A stretch of 64,000 nt of DNA from Ramlibacter sp. GTDB lineage: Bacteria; Pseudomonadota; Gammaproteobacteria; Burkholderiales; Burkholderiaceae_C. Where the stretch lies: assembly GCA_019635435.1 (NCBI GenBank), contig JAHBZM010000001.1, positions 1,860,001 to 1,924,000 of the forward strand, given 5' to 3'. The notes under the pieces are model-generated. The model saw only the letters and a program-made list of their open reading frames with translations. It ran no database searches and had not been told where the DNA came from. Positions 46,346 through 57,957 of the stretch are shown in pieces; positions within the stretch are counted from its first letter, which is position 1, and every line of letters starts with the position of its first letter. The translations under genes and the position numbers were made by a program.

Positions 46346-47694
46346 ATGCCGATCAGGTGCTCGCGCAGTTCCAGGCCACCGGGGTCCAGACCTGCTTTCA
46401 CAACCGCCACATCAATCCGCAGATCTACGCGGACCTGAACGGCTCCAACTGGCGCCTGAAGGACTACGAGGCACGCGGCGGCTACCAGGCGCTGCGCAAG
46501 ATCCTGCTGGGCGCCGATGGCGCCGAGCCCATGACGCAGGACCAGGTGATTGCCACGGTGAAGGAATCGGCCCTGCGCGGCCGCGGCGGCGCAGGTTTTC
46601 CCACCGGCCTCAAATGGAGCTTCATGCCGCGCCAGTTCCCGGGGCAGAAGTACCTGGTCTGCAACTCCGATGAAGGCGAGCCCGGCACCTGCAAGGACCG
46701 GGACATTCTTGAATTCAACCCGCACATCGTGATCGAGGGCATGGCCATCGCGGCCTTTGCCATGGGCATCTCGGTGGGCTACAACTACATCCACGGCGAG
46801 ATCTTCCAGACCTACGAACGGTTTGAAGAGGCGCTGGAGGAGGCCCGTGCAGCCGGCCTGCTGGGCAACAACATCCTGGGCAGCAACTTCAGCTTCCAGC
46901 TGCACGCCTTCCATGGCTTTGGCGCCTACATCTGCGGCGAGGAAACCGCGCTGCTCGAGTCGCTTGAAGGCAAGAAGGGCCAGCCGCGCTTCAAGCCGCC
47001 GTTTCCCGCGAGCTTTGGCCTCTATGGCAAGCCAACCACCATCAACAACACCGAGACCTTCGCGGCCGTGCCCTGGATCATCCGCAACGGCGGCCAGGCC
47101 TACCTCGAGATCGGCAAGCCCAACAATGGCGGCACCAAGATCTACTCGGTGTCGGGTGATGTGGAGTTGCCGGGCAACTATGAAATCCCGCTGGGCACCC
47201 CCTTCAGCAAGCTGCTGGAGCTTGCCGGGGGTGTTCGCAAGGGGCGCACGCTCAAGGCCGTGATCCCGGGCGGTTCGTCGGCCCCGGTGCTGCCCGCGCA
47301 CATCATGATGGAGTGCACGATGGACTACGACTCCATCGCCAAGGCCGGCTCCATGCTGGGCTCGGGCGCCGTCATCGTGATGGACGACTCGCGCTGCATG
47401 GTGGAGTCGCTCAAGCGCCTGTCTTACTTCTACATGCACGAGTCCTGTGGCCAGTGCACACCCTGCCGCGAAGGCACGGGCTGGCTGTGGCGCGTGGTCG
47501 ACCGCATCCACAAGGGCCAGGGCCGGCCGGCTGACATGGACCTGCTCAATTCGGTGGCCGACAACATCCAGGGCCGCACGATCTGCGCACTGGGTGACGC
47601 CGCGGCCATGCCGGTGCGCGCGATGATCAAGCATTTCCGCCCCGAATTCGAGGCACTGATCAACAAGGCTCAGCCCGCGGCTGTCCAGGCCTGA
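46342..47694 (+). CDS. nuoF: NADH-quinone oxidoreductase subunit F
   Basis: A 450-residue 51-kDa-type subunit with the NADH and FMN sites and [4Fe-4S] cluster N3. LRGRGGAGFPTGLKW and SDEGEPGTCKDRDI bind nucleotide; GAYICGEETALLESLEGK is FMN-proximal; ESCGQCTPCREG plus a later Cys in GRTICALGDAA ligate N3. It overlaps nuoE (ATGA). The longer frame upstream is not used. Confidence 0.98.
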   Translation: MNADQVLAQFQATGVQTCFHNRHINPQIYADLNGSNWRLKDYEARGGYQALRKILLGADGAEPMTQDQVIATVKESALRGRGGAGFPTGLKWSFMPRQFPGQKYLVCNSDEGEPGTCKDRDILEFNPHIVIEGMAIAAFAMGISVGYNYIHGEIFQTYERFEEALEEARAAGLLGNNILGSNFSFQLHAFHGFGAYICGEETALLESLEGKKGQPRFKPPFPASFGLYGKPTTINNTETFAAVPWIIRNGGQAYLEIGKPNNGGTKIYSVSGDVELPGNYEIPLGTPFSKLLELAGGVRKGRTLKAVIPGGSSAPVLPAHIMMECTMDYDSIAKAGSMLGSGAVIVMDDSRCMVESLKRLSYFYMHESCGQCTPCREGTGWLWRVVDRIHKGQGRPADMDLLNSVADNIQGRTICALGDAAAMPVRAMIKHFRPEFEALINKAQPAAVQA

Positions 47695-47709
47695 GGCGGA
47701 ACAGGAACT

Positions 47710-49845
47710 ATGGTTGAAATCGAACTCGACGGCCAGAAGGTGGAAATCACCGAGGGCAGCATGATCATGCATGCGGCCGACAAGGCGGGCACCTATATCC
47801 CGCACTTCTGCTATCACAAGAAGCTGTCCATTGCCGCCAACTGCCGCATGTGCCTGGTGGACGTGGAGAAGGCGCCCAAGCCGATGCCGGCCTGCGCGAC
47901 GCCCGTCACGCAGGGCATGATCGTGCGCACCAAGAGCGACAAGGCCATCAAGGCCCAGCAGTCGGTCATGGAGTTCCTGCTGATCAACCACCCGCTGGAC
48001 TGCCCCATCTGTGACCAGGGCGGTGAGTGCCAGCTGCAGGATCTGGCCGTGGGATATGGCGGCTCTTCCTCGCGCTACGAAGAAGAAAAGCGCGTGGTGT
48101 TCCACAAGGACGTGGGCCCGCTGGTCTCGATGGAAGAGATGAGCCGCTGCATTCACTGCACCCGTTGCGTGCGCTTTGGCCAGGAAGTGGCCGGCGTGAT
48201 GGAGCTGGGCATGATCCATCGCGGCGAGCACTCCGAGATCACCACCATCGTCAGCGACACGGTGGACTCCGAGCTCTCGGGCAACATGATTGACATCTGC
48301 CCGGTGGGCGCGCTCACGAGCAAGCCGTTCCGCTACAGCGCGCGCACATGGGAACTGAGCCGGCGCAAGTCGGTCAGCCCGCACGACTCCACGGGCGCCA
48401 ACCTGGTGGTGCAGGTCAAGAACAACAAGGTCATGCGCGTCGTTCCGCTCGAGAACGAAGACGTCAATGAATGCTGGATTGCCGACCGCGACCGCTTCTC
48501 TTACGAAGCACTGAACAGCACCGAACGCCTCACCGCGCCCATGCTCAAGCAGGGCGGCGAGTGGAAGACCGTCGACTGGCAGACCGCGCTCGAATACGTG
48601 GCCAACGGGCTCAAGCAGATCAAGGCCGACCATGGCGCCGCGAGCATTGGTGTGCTCGCAAGCCCCCACAGCACGCTGGAAGAGCTCCACCTGGCCGGTT
48701 CGCTGATGCGTGGCCTGGGCAGCCAGAACATCGACCACCGCCTGCGCCATGCCGAATTCGCGCCTGCGGATGGCGCGCGCTGGCTCGGCATGCCGGTGGC
48801 GGCACTTTCGGGGTTGCAGCGGGTGCTGGTCGTCGGCTCCAGCCTGCGCAAGGACCATCCGCTGTTCGCCCAGCGCATTCGCCAGGCGGTCAAGAAGGGC
48901 TGCAAGGTCTCCGCGGTGAACGCGGCGGTTCAGGACTGGGCCATGCCCGTGGCCCATACGCTGGTGGCAGCTGCGACCGACTGGGCGCAGGCGCTGGCCG
49001 ATGTCGCCGCCGCCGTGGCCGCAGAGAAGGGCGTTGAGGCCCCGGCCGCCGGCACGGTAACGGACACCGCCCGCGAGATCGCCAGGTCATTGCTGGGCGG
49101 TGAGCGCAAGGCGGTGCTGCTGGGCAACGCGGCGGCGCACCATGCCCGGGCGTCCAGCCTGCTGGCGCTGGCCCAGTGGATTGGCGGCCAGACCGGCGCC
49201 ACGGTGGGCTATCTGACCGAAGCCGCCAACACGGTTGGCGCGCAGGTGGTGGGCGCCATGCCCGGCGCCGGCGGATTGAACGCCGGCCAGATGCTCGGTG
49301 GCGCGCTCAAGGCCGTGCTGCTGCTCAACACCGAACCCGAATTTGACTCGGCAGCCGGTGCCCAGGCCGCTGCGGCGCTGGGCCAGGCCGGGATGGTCGT
49401 AACGCTGAGCCCGTTCAAGGCCAATCTGGCATTCAGCGACGTGCTGCTACCGGTCGCACCATTCACGGAAACCTCCGGCACCTTCGTCAATGCCGAAGGC
49501 CGCGTGCAGGGGTTCCATGCCGTCGTCAAACCACTCGCCGAAACCCGGCCTGCCTGGAAAGTGCTGCGCGTGCTCGCCAACCTGCTGGGCGTCCAGGGCT
49601 TTGAGTTTGAGTCGTCCCAGGAGGTGCTGGCCCATGCGCGCGGCGCCCAGAACGCCGGCGAGACCCATGTTCCCGCGGGCAAGCTCAGCAATCTCACCAC
49701 AGCGGCCATCGACGTGCTGCCTGTGGCCGGTGTCCCGGCAACGGCATCCATCTACCAGCTGGACGGCATCGTGCGCCGCGCGGAATCGCTGCAACGCACC
49801 GCCGACGCGCGCAATGCCCGCGCGGCCGAGGAGGCAGCGGCATGA
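47710..49845 (+). CDS. nuoG: NADH-quinone oxidoreductase subunit G
   Basis: A 711-residue 75-kDa-type subunit. N-terminal [2Fe-2S] ligands CYHKKLSIAANCRMCLVDVE and Cys in MPACATPV; His-coordinated [4Fe-4S] HPLDCPICDQGGECQ; second [4Fe-4S] CIHCTRCVRFG with DICPVGALTSK. The C-terminal two-thirds resembles a molybdopterin oxidoreductase but has lost cofactor motifs, as usual. The C-terminal third is Ala-rich. It overlaps nuoH by 4 nt. Confidence 0.97.
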   Translation: MVEIELDGQKVEITEGSMIMHAADKAGTYIPHFCYHKKLSIAANCRMCLVDVEKAPKPMPACATPVTQGMIVRTKSDKAIKAQQSVMEFLLINHPLDCPICDQGGECQLQDLAVGYGGSSSRYEEEKRVVFHKDVGPLVSMEEMSRCIHCTRCVRFGQEVAGVMELGMIHRGEHSEITTIVSDTVDSELSGNMIDICPVGALTSKPFRYSARTWELSRRKSVSPHDSTGANLVVQVKNNKVMRVVPLENEDVNECWIADRDRFSYEALNSTERLTAPMLKQGGEWKTVDWQTALEYVANGLKQIKADHGAASIGVLASPHSTLEELHLAGSLMRGLGSQNIDHRLRHAEFAPADGARWLGMPVAALSGLQRVLVVGSSLRKDHPLFAQRIRQAVKKGCKVSAVNAAVQDWAMPVAHTLVAAATDWAQALADVAAAVAAEKGVEAPAAGTVTDTAREIARSLLGGERKAVLLGNAAAHHARASSLLALAQWIGGQTGATVGYLTEAANTVGAQVVGAMPGAGGLNAGQMLGGALKAVLLLNTEPEFDSAAGAQAAAALGQAGMVVTLSPFKANLAFSDVLLPVAPFTETSGTFVNAEGRVQGFHAVVKPLAETRPAWKVLRVLANLLGVQGFEFESSQEVLAHARGAQNAGETHVPAGKLSNLTTAAIDVLPVAGVPATASIYQLDGIVRRAESLQRTADARNARAAEEAAA

Positions 49846-50918
49846 TCGACGCGATCTACAACACGGGCCTGGGCCTGTTTGGCGGCGGCTGGTGGTCGGG
49901 CCTGGCCTGGCCGGTCATCTGGAACCTGATCAAGATCGTGGTGGTGGTGCTGCCGCTCATGGGCGCCGTGGCCTACCTCACGCTGTGGGAACGCAAGGCC
50001 ATTGGCTTCACGCAGATCCGCCTGGGGCCCAACCGCATCGGGCCGCTGGGCCTGCTGCAGCCCATTGCCGACGCGCTCAAGCTGCTGACCAAGGAAATCA
50101 TTGCGCCCACGGTGGCCAACAAGGGGCTGTTCTTCCTGGGCCCCATCATGACCATCATGCCGGCGCTCGCGGCCTGGGTGGTGATCCCGTTCGGCCCCGA
50201 TGTGGCGCTGGCCAACATCAATGCCGGCCTGCTGTTCCTGATGGCCATCACTTCGCTCGAGGTCTATGGCGTGATCATCGCGGGCTGGGCCTCCAACTCC
50301 AAATATGCGTTCCTGGGCGCGCTGCGGGCTTCGGCCCAGATGGTGAGCTATGAAATCGCCATGGGCTTCTGCCTGGTGGTGGTGCTCATGGTCTCGGCCA
50401 GCCTCAACATGACCGACATCGTGATGGGGCAGGGCAAGGGGCTGTTCGCCGAAAAGGGCGTCGGCTTCCTGTCGTGGAACTGGTTGCCCTTGCTGCCGAT
50501 CTTCGTCGTGTATTTCGTCTCCGGCCTGGCCGAGACCAACCGCCATCCGTTCGACGTGGTCGAGGGCGAGTCCGAGATCGTGGCGGGCCACATGATCGAG
50601 TACTCGGGCATGAGCTTCGCCATGTTCTTCCTGGCTGAATACGCCAACATGTGGCTGGTCTCCATCCTCGCCGTGATCATGTTCCTGGGCGGCTGGCTGC
50701 CTCCTTTCGCCTTCCTCGACTTCATCCCGGGCTGGATCTGGCTCGGCATCAAGACCTTCTGCGTGGTCACGATGTTCCTGTGGGTCCGTTCGACCTTTCC
50801 GCGCTACCGCTATGACCAGATCATGCGTCTGGGCTGGAAGATCTTCATCCCGGTCACGCTGGTGTGGCTGGTGGTGGTGGGCGCCTGGATGCAGACCCCG
50901 TTCAATATCTGGAAGTAG
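49842..50918 (+). CDS. nuoH: NADH-quinone oxidoreductase subunit H
   Basis: A 358-residue membrane subunit with eight or more TM helices, next to the quinone channel. The conserved loops ERKAIGFTQIRLGPNRIGPL, GLAETNRHPFDVVEGESEIV (acidic cluster) and FRYDQIMRLGWK-type end (PRYRYDQIMRLGWKIF) are present. Confidence 0.98.
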   Translation: MIDAIYNTGLGLFGGGWWSGLAWPVIWNLIKIVVVVLPLMGAVAYLTLWERKAIGFTQIRLGPNRIGPLGLLQPIADALKLLTKEIIAPTVANKGLFFLGPIMTIMPALAAWVVIPFGPDVALANINAGLLFLMAITSLEVYGVIIAGWASNSKYAFLGALRASAQMVSYEIAMGFCLVVVLMVSASLNMTDIVMGQGKGLFAEKGVGFLSWNWLPLLPIFVVYFVSGLAETNRHPFDVVEGESEIVAGHMIEYSGMSFAMFFLAEYANMWLVSILAVIMFLGGWLPPFAFLDFIPGWIWLGIKTFCVVTMFLWVRSTFPRYRYDQIMRLGWKIFIPVTLVWLVVVGAWMQTPFNIWK

Positions 50919-50933
50919 ATCGGAAAACTCACC

Positions 50934-51455
50934 ATGTCTACCCAAACCGCTGCCGTCCAGCCTTCGGCTTTCTCGCTCAAGGACTTCCTGTCCAGCTTCA
51001 TGCTGATCGAGCTCTTCAAGGGCCTGGCCATCACGGGCAAGTACGCCTTCAGCCGCAAGATCACGGTGCAGTTTCCGGAAGAAAAAACGCCGATGTCGCC
51101 GCGCTTTCGCGGACTGCACGCGCTGCGCCGCTATGAGAACGGCGAGGAGCGTTGCATTGCCTGCAAGCTGTGCGAGGCGGTCTGCCCGGCCATGGCCATC
51201 ACCATTGAGTCCGATGTGCGCGACGACGGCTCGCGCCGCACCACGCGCTACGACATCGACCTGACCAAATGCATCTTCTGCGGCTTCTGCGAGGAGAGCT
51301 GCCCGGTGGATTCCATTGTCGAGACCCACATCCTCGAGTACCACGGTGAGAAGCGGGGCGACCTGTACTTCACCAAGGACATGCTGCTCGCCGTGGGCGA
51401 CCGCTACGAAAACGAAATTGCCGCGGCCAAGGCGGCCGACGCCAAGTACCGCTGA
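50934..51455 (+). CDS. nuoI: NADH-quinone oxidoreductase subunit I
   Basis: A 173-residue 23-kDa-type subunit with two [4Fe-4S] clusters (N6a, N6b): CIACKLCEAVCPAMAI and CIFCGFCEESCPVDSI. The N-terminal amphipathic helix (LKDFLSSFMLIELFKGLAIT) docks it to the membrane arm. Confidence 0.98.
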   Translation: MSTQTAAVQPSAFSLKDFLSSFMLIELFKGLAITGKYAFSRKITVQFPEEKTPMSPRFRGLHALRRYENGEERCIACKLCEAVCPAMAITIESDVRDDGSRRTTRYDIDLTKCIFCGFCEESCPVDSIVETHILEYHGEKRGDLYFTKDMLLAVGDRYENEIAAAKAADAKYR

Positions 51456-51515
51456 AATGGTCCGCTGACCCTGTTTTCACAGACACGGCCCAGACCCAAC
51501 GAAAAGAAACGCCCC

Positions 51516-52187
51516 ATGGACGTCAAGACCGGTCTCTTTTACCTGTTCGCGGCAGTGCTGCTGTTCGCGGCTTTCCGCGTGATCACCGCGCGCAACCCCG
51601 TGTATGCCGCGCTCTACCTTGTGCTGGCCTTCTTCCAGGCGGCCGCGATGTGGATCCTGCTCAAGGCCGAGTTCCTGGCGATTTCGCTGGTTCTGGTCTA
51701 TGTGGGCGCGGTGATGGTGCTGTTCCTGTTCGTCGTGATGATGCTGGACATCAACGTTGACAGCCTGCGCCAGAACTTCTGGAAGCATTTCCCGCTGGCG
51801 GCGACCGTGGGGGCATTGATCGCCCTGGAGATGGCCGCCGTCCTGATGGGGGGCTTCCGCGTGGCGGACGAGCCCAAGGCGCCCGCGGCCGTCGCGCAGG
51901 CGGCGGGGCAGGCCGTGGCCCAGGTGTCCAACACCCGTGAACTGGGCAAGCTGCTGTATTCGCAGTACCTGTATCCGCTGGAGATCGCCGCCGTGATCCT
52001 GCTGGTGGCCATGATTGCCGCGATCGCACTGACGCTGCGCCAGCGCAAGGACAGCAAGCACATGGACCCGTCCGAGCAGGTGCGCGTCAAGGCCCGCGAC
52101 CGCATGGAACTGATCAAGGTGGCGCCCACCCGCGCGGCCGCCAGCCCTGCGGCGCCCGAGGCGCCTGCGATGGAGAAGAAGGCATGA
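51516..52187 (+). CDS. nuoJ: NADH-quinone oxidoreductase subunit J
   Basis: A 223-residue membrane subunit with about five TM helices. FLAISLVLVYVGAVMVLFLF is the conserved pi-bulge-containing TM3. It is longer than the E. coli protein, with an Ala-rich loop at about 120-145 and a charged C-terminal tail. A 60-nt gap to nuoI; overlaps nuoK by 4 nt. Confidence 0.96.
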   Translation: MDVKTGLFYLFAAVLLFAAFRVITARNPVYAALYLVLAFFQAAAMWILLKAEFLAISLVLVYVGAVMVLFLFVVMMLDINVDSLRQNFWKHFPLAATVGALIALEMAAVLMGGFRVADEPKAPAAVAQAAGQAVAQVSNTRELGKLLYSQYLYPLEIAAVILLVAMIAAIALTLRQRKDSKHMDPSEQVRVKARDRMELIKVAPTRAAASPAAPEAPAMEKKA

Positions 52188-52492
52188 CGCTGACCCTGGG
52201 ACATTTTCTTTCGGTGGGTGCGATCCTGTTCGCGCTGTCGGTGATCGGGATCTTCCTGAATCGCAAGAACCTGATCGTCCTGCTGATGGCCATCGAGCTG
52301 ATGCTGCTGGCCGTCAACATGAACTTCGTGGCCTTCTCCCATTACATGGGTGACATGCACGGCCAGGTGTTCGTTTTCTTCATCCTCACGGTGGCGGCCG
52401 CCGAATCGGCCATTGGCCTGGCGATCCTGGTGCTGCTGTTCCGCAACAAGTCCAGCATCAACGTGGACGAACTCAACACGCTCAAGGGTTAA
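52184..52492 (+). CDS. nuoK: NADH-quinone oxidoreductase subunit K
   Basis: A 102-residue MrpC-like subunit with three TM helices. The conserved Glu residues lie in MAIELMLLAVNMNFVAFS and TVAAAESAIGLAILV. The length is exactly typical. Confidence 0.97.
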   Translation: MTLTLGHFLSVGAILFALSVIGIFLNRKNLIVLLMAIELMLLAVNMNFVAFSHYMGDMHGQVFVFFILTVAAAESAIGLAILVLLFRNKSSINVDELNTLKG

Positions 52493-52500
52493 AACTACAA

Positions 52501-54546
<2,046 letters not shown>

Positions 54547-54559
54547 GAGAACAAGAAAA

Positions 54560-56035
54560 ATGGGATTGTTGAGCCTTGCCATCTGGACGCCGATCTTTTT
54601 CGGCGTGGTGCTGCTGGCGCTGGGCCGTGACGAACACGCGAAGGCCGTGCGCTGGTTCGCGCTGGTCGGCGCGGTTGTCAGCCTGCTGGTCACGCTGCCG
54701 CTGTACGACGCGTTCAAGCTTGGCACCTCGGCCATGCAGTTTGTCGAACTGGGGCCGTGGATCGAGCGTTTCAATGTCAACTACCACCTGGGCGTGGACG
54801 GCATTTCGTTCTGGTTCGTGCTGCTCACGGCGTTCATCAACGTGGTGGTGATCATCGCGGGCTGGGAGGTCATCACCGAGCGCGTCAACCAGTACATGGG
54901 CGCCTTCCTGATCCTCAGCGGGCTCATGATCGGCGTGTTCTGCGCGCTGGACGGCATCCTGTTCTATGTGTTCTTCGAGGCCACGCTGATCCCGATGTAC
55001 CTGATCATCGGCATCTGGGGCGGCCCGAACAAGATCTACGCGGCGTTCAAGTTCTTCCTGTACACGCTGCTGGGCTCGCTGCTGATGCTGATCGCGCTGA
55101 TCTTCCTGTACACCAAGTCGGGTGGCAGTTTCGACATCCTGACCTGGCACAAGCTGCCGCTGTCGGGCACGGCGCAGACGCTGTTGTTCTTTGCGTTCTT
55201 CGCGGCCTTTGCCGTCAAGGTGCCGATGTGGCCGGTGCACACCTGGCTGCCCGACGTGCACGTCGAAGCCCCCACGGGCGGTTCTGCCGTGCTGGCGGCC
55301 ATCATGCTCAAGCTCGGGGCCTATGGCTTCCTGCGCTTTTCCATGCCGATCGCGCCCGACGCCGCGCGCGAATGGGCCTGGCTCATGATCGCGCTGTCGC
55401 TGATTGCGGTGATCTATGTGGGCCTGGTGGCCATGGTCCAGCAGGACATGAAGAAGCTGGTGGCCTACTCGTCGGTGGCGCACATGGGTTTTGTCACGCT
55501 GGGTTTCTTCATCTTCAATGACCTCGGCGTGGCCGGCGGCCTGGTGCAGATGATTGCGCACGGCTTTGTCTCGGGCGCCATGTTCCTGTGCATTGGCGTG
55601 CTCTACGACCGCGTGCATTCGCGGCAGATCGCCAGCTATGGCGGCGTGGTCAACACCATGCCCAAGTTTGCGGCGTTTGCCTTGCTGTTTGCCATGGCCA
55701 ACTGCGGCTTGCCGGCCACGGCGGGCTTTGTGGGCGAGTGGATGGTGATCCTCGGCGCCGTCAAGGCCAACTTCTGGCTGGGCCTGGCAGCGGCCACCGC
55801 CCTGATTTTTGGCGCGGCCTACACGCTGTGGATGTACAAGCGCGTCTACCTCGGCCCCGTGGTCAATGACGAGGTGCGTGGCCTCACCGACATCAATGCG
55901 CGCGAGTTCCTGATGCTGTCGCTGCTGGCGGTGGCCGTGCTGTACATGGGCATCTACCCCTTCCCGTTCACCCAGATCATGGACGCGTCGGTGGCCGATT
56001 TCCTCAAGCACGTCGCGCAGTCCAAACTGAATTGA
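54560..56035 (+). CDS. nuoM: NADH-quinone oxidoreductase subunit M
   Basis: A 491-residue antiporter-type subunit with about 14 TM helices. YHLGVDGISFWFVLLTAFIN, FFEATLIPMYLIIGIWGG and KVPMWPVHTWLPDVHVEAPT carry the conserved Glu and Lys of the proton channel. A 13-nt gap to nuoL. Confidence 0.97.
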   Translation: MGLLSLAIWTPIFFGVVLLALGRDEHAKAVRWFALVGAVVSLLVTLPLYDAFKLGTSAMQFVELGPWIERFNVNYHLGVDGISFWFVLLTAFINVVVIIAGWEVITERVNQYMGAFLILSGLMIGVFCALDGILFYVFFEATLIPMYLIIGIWGGPNKIYAAFKFFLYTLLGSLLMLIALIFLYTKSGGSFDILTWHKLPLSGTAQTLLFFAFFAAFAVKVPMWPVHTWLPDVHVEAPTGGSAVLAAIMLKLGAYGFLRFSMPIAPDAAREWAWLMIALSLIAVIYVGLVAMVQQDMKKLVAYSSVAHMGFVTLGFFIFNDLGVAGGLVQMIAHGFVSGAMFLCIGVLYDRVHSRQIASYGGVVNTMPKFAAFALLFAMANCGLPATAGFVGEWMVILGAVKANFWLGLAAATALIFGAAYTLWMYKRVYLGPVVNDEVRGLTDINAREFLMLSLLAVAVLYMGIYPFPFTQIMDASVADFLKHVAQSKLN

Positions 56036-56045
56036 GAGCCTGGCA

Positions 56046-57548
56046 ATGATTGACAAGATCAGTTGGATCACCGTTTACCCCGAGGCGCTGCTGCTGGTCA
56101 TGGCCTGCGTGATCGCGCTGCTGGACCTGCGCGTCACCAGCCCGCGGCGCAACACCACCTATGTGCTCACGCTCATCACGCTGGGCGTGGTGGCGGCGCT
56201 GCAGGCCCTGTATGCCCTGGGCGGCGAAACGCTGCGCGGCTTTGGCAACATGGTGCTGAGCGACCCCATGGGCAACTGGCTCAAGTGCTTTGCCGCGCTG
56301 GCCATGATGGTGACGCTGGTGTACGGCCGCCCCTACGCGGCTGACCGCGACATGCTGCGCGGCGGCGAGATGTTTACGCTCGCCATGTTCTCGCTGCTCG
56401 GCATCTTCGTGATGATCTCGGGCAACCACTTCCTGGTGATCTACCTGGGCCTGGAACTGCTGACGCTGTCGAGCTACGCGCTGGTGGCGCTGCGCCGCGA
56501 CCACGCCACGTCGACAGAAGCCGCCATGAAATACTTCGTGCTCGGCGCGATGGCCAGCGGCTTCCTGCTGTACGGCCTGTCCATGCTCTACGGCGCCACC
56601 GGCTCGCTGGACATCACCGCGGTCTTCAAGGCCATCAACTCGGGCCAGATCAAGCACCAGGTGCTGCTGTTCGGCCTGGTGTTCATCGTCTCGGGCCTGG
56701 CGTTCAAGCTCGGCGTGGTGCCGTTCCACATGTGGATTCCCGACGTCTACCAGGGCGCCCCGACCGCCGTCACGCTGATGATCGGTGGCGCGCCCAAGCT
56801 CGCGGCATTTGCCATCTGCATCCGCCTGCTGGTCGAGGGCATGCTCACGCTCGCGCCGGACTGGCAGCAGATGCTGATGGTGCTCTCGGTGGGCTCGCTG
56901 CTGGTGGGTAACCTCGCGGCCATTGCGCAGACCAACCTCAAGCGCATGCTGGCCTATTCGACTATTTCGCAAATGGGCTTCGTGCTGCTGGGCCTGCTGT
57001 CAGGCGTGGTCAATGGCAACGTGAATTCGGCCGCCAATGCCTACAGCTCGTCGATGTTCTACGTCATCACCTATGTGCTGACCACGCTGGCGAGCTTCGG
57101 CATCATCCTGCTGCTGGCGCGCGAGGGCTTTGAAAGCGAGGAGATCACCGACCTCGCCGGCCTCAACCAGCGCAGCCCGCTGTTTGCCGGCGTCATGGCG
57201 ATCTGCATGTTCTCGCTGGCCGGTGTGCCGCCGCTGGTCGGCTTCTATGCCAAGCTGTCGGTGCTGCAGTCGCTGGTGGCATCGGGCCAGGGCGGGTATG
57301 TCGGGCTGGCGGTGTTCGCCGTGGTGATGTCGCTGATCGGCGCGTTCTACTACCTGCGCGTGGTCAAGGTCATGTACTTTGACGCGCCCATCACGGCCAC
57401 CACCGTGTCGGCGCCGGCCGATGTGCGCGCCGTGCTGTCCATCAACGGCCTGCTGATCCTGGTGCTCGGCATCCTGCCGGGCGGGCTCATGACGCTGTGC
57501 GCCGATGCCATCGTGCGTTTGCCCATCCTCAAGATGGTCGTTCACTGA
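56046..57548 (+). CDS. nuoN: NADH-quinone oxidoreductase subunit N
   Basis: A 500-residue antiporter-type subunit with about 14 TM helices. IYLGLELLTLSSYALVALRR, EAAMKYFVLGAMASGFLLYG and FKLGVVPFHMWIPDVYQGAP are diagnostic. It is the last core subunit of the operon. Confidence 0.97.
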   Translation: MIDKISWITVYPEALLLVMACVIALLDLRVTSPRRNTTYVLTLITLGVVAALQALYALGGETLRGFGNMVLSDPMGNWLKCFAALAMMVTLVYGRPYAADRDMLRGGEMFTLAMFSLLGIFVMISGNHFLVIYLGLELLTLSSYALVALRRDHATSTEAAMKYFVLGAMASGFLLYGLSMLYGATGSLDITAVFKAINSGQIKHQVLLFGLVFIVSGLAFKLGVVPFHMWIPDVYQGAPTAVTLMIGGAPKLAAFAICIRLLVEGMLTLAPDWQQMLMVLSVGSLLVGNLAAIAQTNLKRMLAYSTISQMGFVLLGLLSGVVNGNVNSAANAYSSSMFYVITYVLTTLASFGIILLLAREGFESEEITDLAGLNQRSPLFAGVMAICMFSLAGVPPLVGFYAKLSVLQSLVASGQGGYVGLAVFAVVMSLIGAFYYLRVVKVMYFDAPITATTVSAPADVRAVLSINGLLILVLGILPGGLMTLCADAIVRLPILKMVVH

Positions 57549-57568
57549 GGCGTTGGCCCGCTGCTGAC

Positions 57569-57868
57569 GTGTCCCAAACTGCCTCGGTCTGGCTTGTGAT
57601 CCTGGTGGCGCTGTGCGCCGCCAACCTGCCGTTTCTCACGCAACGCCTGCTGCTGGTGGTGCCCCTGGCCCAGCCCAAGAACCTGGCCATGCGTCTGGGT
57701 GAACTGGTGGTGCTGTACTTCGTGGTTGGCGGCCTGGGCCTGCTGCTCGAAAAGCACGCCGGCCAGATCGCGCCCCAGGGCTGGGAGTTCTATGCCGTGA
57801 CGGGCGCGCTGTTCATCACACTGGCCTTTCCCGGCTTTGTCTGGCGCTACCTCGTCAAGCACCGCTGA
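57569..57868 (+). CDS. DUF2818 family membrane protein
   Basis: A 99-residue protein with three predicted TM helices (SVWLVILVALCAANLPFLTQ, VVLYFVVGGLGLLLEK, FYAVTGALFITLAFPGFVW). DUF2818 proteins follow nuoN in many betaproteobacteria, suggesting a complex I-linked role that is not established. The start is taken as GTG 57569 after the nuoN stop; an open frame overlapping nuoN upstream is not used. Confidence 0.85.
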   Translation: MSQTASVWLVILVALCAANLPFLTQRLLLVVPLAQPKNLAMRLGELVVLYFVVGGLGLLLEKHAGQIAPQGWEFYAVTGALFITLAFPGFVWRYLVKHR

Positions 57869-57878
57869 CATGGCCCCC

Positions 57879-57955
57879 ACGCTTGCCACTTCGTGTGCTG
57901 CGCTGCCCCCCGAGGGGGCTTCAGCCGCCTTGGGGCGGCCCGGCGGCGGCTGAGC
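57879..57955 (+). repeat. GC-rich palindromic intergenic repeat of a third type
   Basis: About 77 bases containing CCCCCCGAGGGGGC and GCCGCCTTGGGGCGGC palindromes between the DUF2818 and NUDIX genes. It shares the CCCC-GAGGGGG core with the REP-like repeat but not its flanks. No gene lies here. Confidence 0.6.
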
Positions 57956-57957
57956 CC